Origin: Heliocidaris tuberculata
Taxonomy: Eukaryota; Echinodermata; Echinoidea; Camarodonta; Echinometridae
Length of the DNA stretch: 64,000 bases
Assembly (NCBI GenBank): GCA_025618425.1
Contig: CM046841.1
Location: 11,108,654 to 11,172,653 of the forward strand
Reading direction: 5' to 3'
Positions 61,395-64,000 of this stretch are shown here, piece by piece. The notes under the pieces were generated by a model. It was not told the DNA's origin. It searched no databases and saw only the letters and a program-made list of their open reading frames with translations. Positions within the stretch are counted from its first letter, which is position 1; the number at the start of each line of letters is the position of its first letter. The translations under genes and the position numbers were made by a program.

Positions 61395-63521
61395 CTACAT
61401 CAAATGCAAATAGCATAAAAAGTTAAAAACACATTTTAGTTTTAACATTTTTTCCTGAAATGTTGAATAAAAACAGGAAAGTCGAAGGTGCCATTTGCTG
61501 TAATAGCCTAATATACACTGTGATGAATAACAAAGATTTTCAAAAAATAATAAAGATTAATATTTCAAGAGTCATTTCCTTGTTACGTGGTCCGACTCAA
61601 GCTCTGGGAGGGCAATCAAAATTCACTGGGTAAAATAATGATGATAATGTGATTGATGTCAGTCACATACATGTGTATGGGTCCAAATATCTTGGACCGG
61701 CCCAAAATAGTGATGTTTGACAACTTTCACGTTTAACAGCAACCAAAAAAAAAATAGATACGTGCACACAACAGATCAAACAGAAGCAGAGATAGAGAGA
61801 GTGGGCACTGGAAAGCTACATGTATAGCTCAGGAAGAAAAAGAAGAAGAAAAGATATTATTTCAGCAAAAAAAGAAAAGTACATGCAGGAGCCGAGAGCA
61901 ATTTGGCTCTGGAAAACTCTGAAAGCTCTTTAACCCTTTCAGGACAGGAATTATTAAAGGGCTAAATTGATCACATTTTATTCTTCAAATTGGCAACATT
62001 AATATTTTTCTTTTAGTGCTACATGGTTCTAATAGGGTGTAATGTCTTTGAGAACAATATACATGGTTAGAAATCTTGTCGAAAAGTTGAAAAAATTGCC
62101 AATTTTGATGAAAAACAATGATTTTGAAACTCTCAATGTGTTGCCAATTTAAGGATTCAAAGCTTATTCTCCTTTTTAAAATTCCTGGAATAAAACGCAA
62201 TATGGTCATGCAACAAAAATGGACATAGTGTGTACAGAAATTTTTACTCTTTCTACTCATGCATCTGGTACATGTACATTTTTTTAGAGCTCTGAATAAA
62301 AAGTTATTGAGTTAAACCACAAAATGTGGTCAACTGTCTCGAAAGGGTTAAAAAAATATATATTGTATATCACAACTTTTGTACTAAAATCTCACATTGC
62401 ATTATACACCTCATCCCCAAAAGAGCTGTAACTACTGTACATGTACATGTACAGGTACATGTAAAAACACCCTTTTTCATGAAATTTCATCACTAACAAA
62501 GACATCTCACATAAACAAAAAAAAACTCTAGTATACATGTACACTGTACATCTAAGATTTACATGTAGTCAACAAGAACAGTTACAGTATTTTTATGCTG
62601 TTGCACTTAAGGAAAATAAATGATCATAAAAAATGAAAATAAATCATGACAAACAACAATGAGAAATGGTTTGCTACAATACCAACTGACAGTTTTCTAT
62701 TTGAGGGTCAACCAGTCAAAAAGATGAATGCAGTAAATCATTCAATTTTTCAAAGACAGACTCAATATTTTCCATTCCCAAATAAAAGAGTAAATTTATC
62801 GGTCCAAAGTGCATACATGTATATGTAGAGAGTATGCTCAGTGTGGGAGTTCAGATAGGATATCAATGCCCAAAATGACTTGAAATTTCACCGACATCAA
62901 ATGATTTCATCTGTACATGTACATGTATAAAGTAACTCCTAACTCATTCAAGCATATATGTACATGTACATGTAGGCCCCATTATTATGAATCAAATTTG
63001 GTCTCATTTTGGAATGGAAAGTCCCCCCCCCCCCCCACCAAATAAACTTATGAAATAGAAAAAAATTAGATCTATACAAATAAAGAAGTTAATGAACGAA
63101 ATTTCATGAGCATTGAAATAAGAAGGTCTCAAAAAAGACTGTGCAGTCTTCTTGTTTTCTTGTATTTCTTTCCTATCCCCCCTACTTTTCTTTCTTCTTC
63201 TTTTCCCCTCTCCTTCTTCTTCCATGTACATGTACTTCTTCTCCTCCTTCTCCTTTAAGGCTTTATATTTGTTTTTTAATCTCTGACCCATGATAATGAA
63301 AATGTAGCTTTTAATAATTAACAATGAAGTAAGGTCACAGCACAGCAAAGGATAATGTTAACAGTGCCTATAAACGAAGTAAAATGACAAAATGATTATG
63401 TTGTCAATGATAAACACTGAAGGATAAAAAAATAATTGAGAATAAGATTGAGAATTTGAGATAATGTACATGAATACAACTTGTAACAGTTGATCTAAAT
63501 CTATGAGATCTGTGTACTTAC
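61395..63521 (-). other. Intron 1
   Basis: Contains one TTAACCCTTTC MITE and many acatgtac palindromic words; nothing else recognised. Confidence 0.6.
61934..62347 (-). mobile_element. TTAACCCTTTC-end MITE
   Basis: Minus copy with TTAA at 61930-61933 and 62348-62351, in intron 1. Confidence 0.8.
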
Positions 63522-63917
63522 ATCTTGTGAACATCGATCATCTTCACCATGGTCCATGTTAACATCATGGCGATATGATGCAGGTTTATCACTTTTAGCC
63601 TCGTAGAAATCAACAAAAACATCCCGTCGAGATGCACGTTTTCCAGATCCAGAGTTCTTTTGCCCAATGGCAATGCCGAGACCACGACCTACGGAGAGTA
63701 GCGACCCGTGCGACGGAACGTAGCGGGTTGGGTTTCCGTTCGACTTCCGCTCACTCGCTCTACCACCCCAACCAGGCGAAACGTCCTTGAAAGTCCTCTC
63801 ATTTTCAACCCCAGTAGATCTATCCCAGTTTCTCTTTGAATGAGGCAGTGCCAGGCTAGAAATGTCAGTCAAACATGTCAAAATGACGAAAAATGTTATT
63901 GCTTCCTTCACGAACAT
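63522..63917 (-). CDS. Exon 1: start codon, signal peptide, basic region
   Basis: Residues 1-132. The start MFVKEAITFFVILTCLTDIS reads as a signal peptide with cleavage near SSLA/L. A Ser/Gly/Arg-rich segment follows, with possible dibasic sites (GKRASRR) and few hydrophobics. It ends at GAT|GTAAGT in phase 0. The ATG is chosen because the signal peptide begins there; only 83 bases of upstream sequence are in the window. Confidence 0.85.
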
Positions 63918-64000
63918 GCTTGTAGAAGTCGTTTACTGAAATATTTCGCAGATATCATTTTCCCTTCTCGCATCTTTCTTGAGGAGATTCATGGCTCAGC

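Larger units (their letters stand above)
16720..63917 (-). other. Large gene model: secreted protein with three methyltransferase-like modules
   Basis: Twenty-six coding exons on the minus strand join with GT-AG introns and uninterrupted phase, giving about 1,821 codons before a last donor at 16727. I do not recognise the gene. Visible in the product: signal peptide (residues 1 to about 23), a basic N-terminal region, module A (133-479), a charged linker (480 to about 1140), module B (about 1140-1440), module C (about 1440-1821) and a six-cysteine tail. Each module starts with a beta strand and a glycine loop resembling SAM-binding motif I: EIGTG at 188-192, degraded YGGKE at 1169-1173, EYGTGEDG at 1474-1481. 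Seven or more N-X-S/T sequons in the modules fit passage through the ER. No transmembrane segment beyond the signal and no KDEL-type tail is seen, so secretion or an ER-luminal location is inferred. Catalysis is unproven, and at least module B looks inactive. The gene converges on RRM2. Confidence 0.82.

Noticed and set aside
1..64000. tRNA or rRNA genes
   Set aside because: No A-box/B-box pair or rRNA-like conserved block was recognised by eye; a covariance-model scan would be decisive.

Overview
The window looks like invertebrate deuterostome nuclear DNA, most likely a sea urchin or a close relative. It is AT-rich, has small exons in long introns with GT-AG sites, and is full of palindromic acatgta words and short fold-back transposons. 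The species call is inference. No bacterial-type genes, tRNA, rRNA or CRISPR array were recognised.

Layout. (1) 1-2.5 kb, + strand: the last three exons of the ribonucleotide reductase small subunit gene (RRM2 class), ending at 2165, then its 3' UTR. (2) About 3-13.7 kb: intergenic, dominated by repeats, including MITEs with TTAA duplications, a 147-bp tandem array and an 86-94-bp tandem array. (3) 13.7 or 16.7 kb to 63.9 kb, - strand: one gene of about 47-50 kb. I joined 26 coding exons by canonical splice sites with consistent phase, plus a possible 27th. The two genes converge tail to tail.

The large gene encodes a secreted or ER-luminal protein of about 1,820-1,870 residues that I cannot name. 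It has a signal peptide and N-glycosylation sequons. It has three diverged copies of a roughly 300-380 residue module: A in exons 2-8, B in exons 11-17, C in exons 17-26. Each module opens with a Rossmann/methyltransferase-like glycine loop (EIGTG, a degraded YGGKE, EYGTGEDG). Modules A and B are separated by a long charged, Asn/Gln/Asp-rich linker coded by three unusually large exons. Module C ends with a conserved-looking block (YGDMAPWNI, then IDYDT) and a six-cysteine tail. Module boundaries and several intron positions recur, which indicates internal triplication. This gene is the most interesting item in the window.

The introns hold many small DNA transposons. Several show direct insertion evidence: an empty versus filled TTAA site, nested insertions with target duplications, a hAT-type element with an 8-bp duplication, and a 1.1-kb element with an exact 11-bp inverted repeat and a 6-bp duplication.
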